Source of the DNA: Ursus arctos
Taxonomy: Eukaryota > Chordata > Mammalia > Carnivora > Ursidae
Length of the DNA stretch: 64,000 nt
Assembly: GCF_023065955.2 (NCBI RefSeq)
Contig: NW_026622997.1
Span: 5,442,001-5,506,000, forward strand
Direction of reading: 5' to 3'
This document shows, one piece after another, positions 62,909 through 64,000 of this stretch; within the stretch, counting starts at the first letter, position 1, and each line of letters starts with the position of its first letter. The position numbers and the translations under genes are program-made. The notes beneath the pieces were generated by a model. It worked only from the letters and a program-made list of their open reading frames with translations. It did not search any database and had not been told where the DNA came from.

Positions 62909-63535
62909 TAATGGAATATTACTCAGCCATTAAAAAAGAATGAAATCTTGCCATTTGCAATGACATGAATGGAGCTAGAGAGTATTAGGCTAAGTGAAAT
63001 CAGTCAGTCAGAGAAAGACAAATACCATATGATTTCACTCATAGGTGGAATTTTTTTTTTAATATTTTACTTATTTATTTGACAGAGAGAGAGGCAGCGA
63101 GAGAGGGAACACAAGATGGGGAGTGAGAGAGGGAGAAGCAGGCTTCCCGCTGAGCGGGGAGCCCGATGCGGGGCTCGATTCCAGAACACTGAGATCATGA
63201 CCTGAGCTGAAGGCAGCCACGTAACGACTGAGCCACCCAGGCGCCCCCACTCATAGGTGGAATTTAAGAAACAAAACAAACATGCATAGGGAAAAAAAGA
63301 GAGAGAGGCAAACCAAGAAACAGACTCTTAACTACAGAGAACAAACTGATGGTCACCAGAGGGGAGGTAGGTGTGGGGATGGATTAAACAGGTGATGTGG
63401 ATTAAGAAGTGCACCTGTGGTAAGTACTCGGTATTGTATGGAAAGTGTTGAATCACTAAATTGTTCACCTGAAATGAATATTATACTGTATGTTAGCTAA
63501 GTGGAATTAAAAAAAAAAAACTTAAAAAAAAAGAC
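62909..63535 (+). mobile_element. L1 3' end, interrupted by a Can-SINE
   Basis: Begins atggaatattactcagccat, continues to the SINE at 63054, resumes at 63266 (aagaaacaaaacaaacatgc) and ends in an A-rich tail near 63505-63535. It is the end of ORF2 and 3' UTR of the same carnivore L1 type as at 45323. Confidence 0.92.
63054..63247 (-). mobile_element. Can-SINE nested in L1
   Basis: Minus-strand copy, head at its high end (gagccacccaggcgccccc). Perfect 18-bp target duplication cactcataggtggaattt at 63036-63053 and 63248-63265. Confidence 0.97.
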
Positions 63536-64000
63536 AAGACAAGCCAGGGATGAGAACCACTGACAAACATGAATGCTTAAATAATCAGCAGTAAAAGGTC
63601 TCCATGTTATAGGGAGGGAGTCAAGGGACAGACACTATACAAATTAACAAATTTATACAGTGCCAACTGGATACAGAGCATGCATGTCTTGAACTTAAAA
63701 GATTAAAAAAAACATAAACAGATCCTAAAAACTATAATTTAGCTTACCATAAATACATAAATAATAGGGGAGCCTAAATAAAAAGATAGATTAACATGGG
63801 TGGGAATTAGTTTGAAGAGCTTTTTTGTTTTGGTTGTAAGTCTCAAGTTTTGGCAGACAGAGACTATTAGTATTTCAGATTCATGGTGGGGCTCTCAACC
63901 ATGATGAAGCATCAATGTGGCAAAGGAAAGGAAATTAATAAGATTCATAGGTCTTGGTAAAGATAGGTACCTGGTGAGAGTGGATAGTTTCTTCTAGGTG

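Larger units (their letters stand above)
59413..64000 (-). other. EXOC2: EXOC2 intron (3' part), following the first coding exon
   Basis: No exon matching the EXOC2 N-terminus (about the first 40 residues) is visible. It contains Can-SINEs at 60667 and 62467, and a 3' L1 with a Can-SINE inserted into it (62909-63535). 59420-60650 and 60890-62460 hold nothing recognisable. Confidence 0.85.

Noticed and set aside
1855..63247. tRNA-like sequences with A and B boxes at many positions
   Set aside because: All are heads of Can-SINEs with A-rich tails and target duplications, not tRNA genes; no cloverleaf with intact acceptor stem was seen.
59413..64000. Search for the first EXOC2 coding exon (MSRSRQPPL-type start) and a promoter
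   Set aside because: No matching sequence or CpG island was found; the exon must lie above 64000.
1..64000. Search for the intronless HUS1B gene, which in human lies within an EXOC2 intron
   Set aside because: No open frame of suitable length (about 278 codons) or similarity was found; it probably lies further upstream, in the 5' intron outside the window.
1..64000. CRISPR arrays, operons, phage or other prokaryotic systems
   Set aside because: The sequence is a vertebrate intron-exon gene with carnivore SINEs; all repeated units are transposons or simple repeats.

Overview
The window is mammalian nuclear DNA, AT-rich and intron-dominated. It carries many tRNA-derived SINEs of the carnivore Can-SINE (SINEC) type, with heads like ggggcgcctgggtggctcag, an internal CT tract and an A-rich tail, as well as carnivore-type L1 3' ends. 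The form of the best-preserved SINE (29667-29869) suggests a caniform, most probably an arctoid such as a bear. The order Carnivora is well supported; the family is inference.

The only protein-coding gene I can support is EXOC2 (exocyst subunit SEC5), on the minus strand. Ten consecutive coding exons (1200 coding bases in all) lie between 59412 and 1291. All join in frame, with matching phases at each junction, and encode roughly residues 40-440 of a protein that is about 924 residues in human. The first coding exon (start of the RalA-binding TIG/IPT domain) lies beyond 64000, and the C-terminal half lies below position 1. The window therefore holds neither promoter, start codon, stop codon nor 3' UTR. 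In order of transcription the exons are 59412-59236, 57049-56923, 44208-44095, 42099-41975, 32619-32539, 22308-22163, 22031-21950, 21155-21053, 15799-15681 and 1416-1291. Nine of the ten donors are GT; the donor after 15681 is GC, giving a GC-AG intron.

The rest is intron. From low to high coordinate: 1417-15680 holds four Can-SINEs, a long L2 block and a MER5A copy. 15800-21052 holds two Tigger-type DNA transposons, a CTCF-like motif and a CRE-bearing island. 22309-32538 holds L1 3' ends, L2, MIR and nested SINEs. 32620-41974 holds an old L1 interrupted by another element. 44209-56922 holds a full 3' L1 insertion, a twin-primed (5'-inverted) L1, a 47-bp minisatellite and several SINEs. 57050-64000 holds MIR, TA/CA repeats, and a SINE inserted inside an L1.

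I found no RNA gene, CRISPR array or operon, and no evidence of a new multi-gene system. The more interesting points are the GC-AG intron, nested and inverted retrotransposon structures, a few candidate regulatory motifs, and some unexplained open frames that are probably chance.
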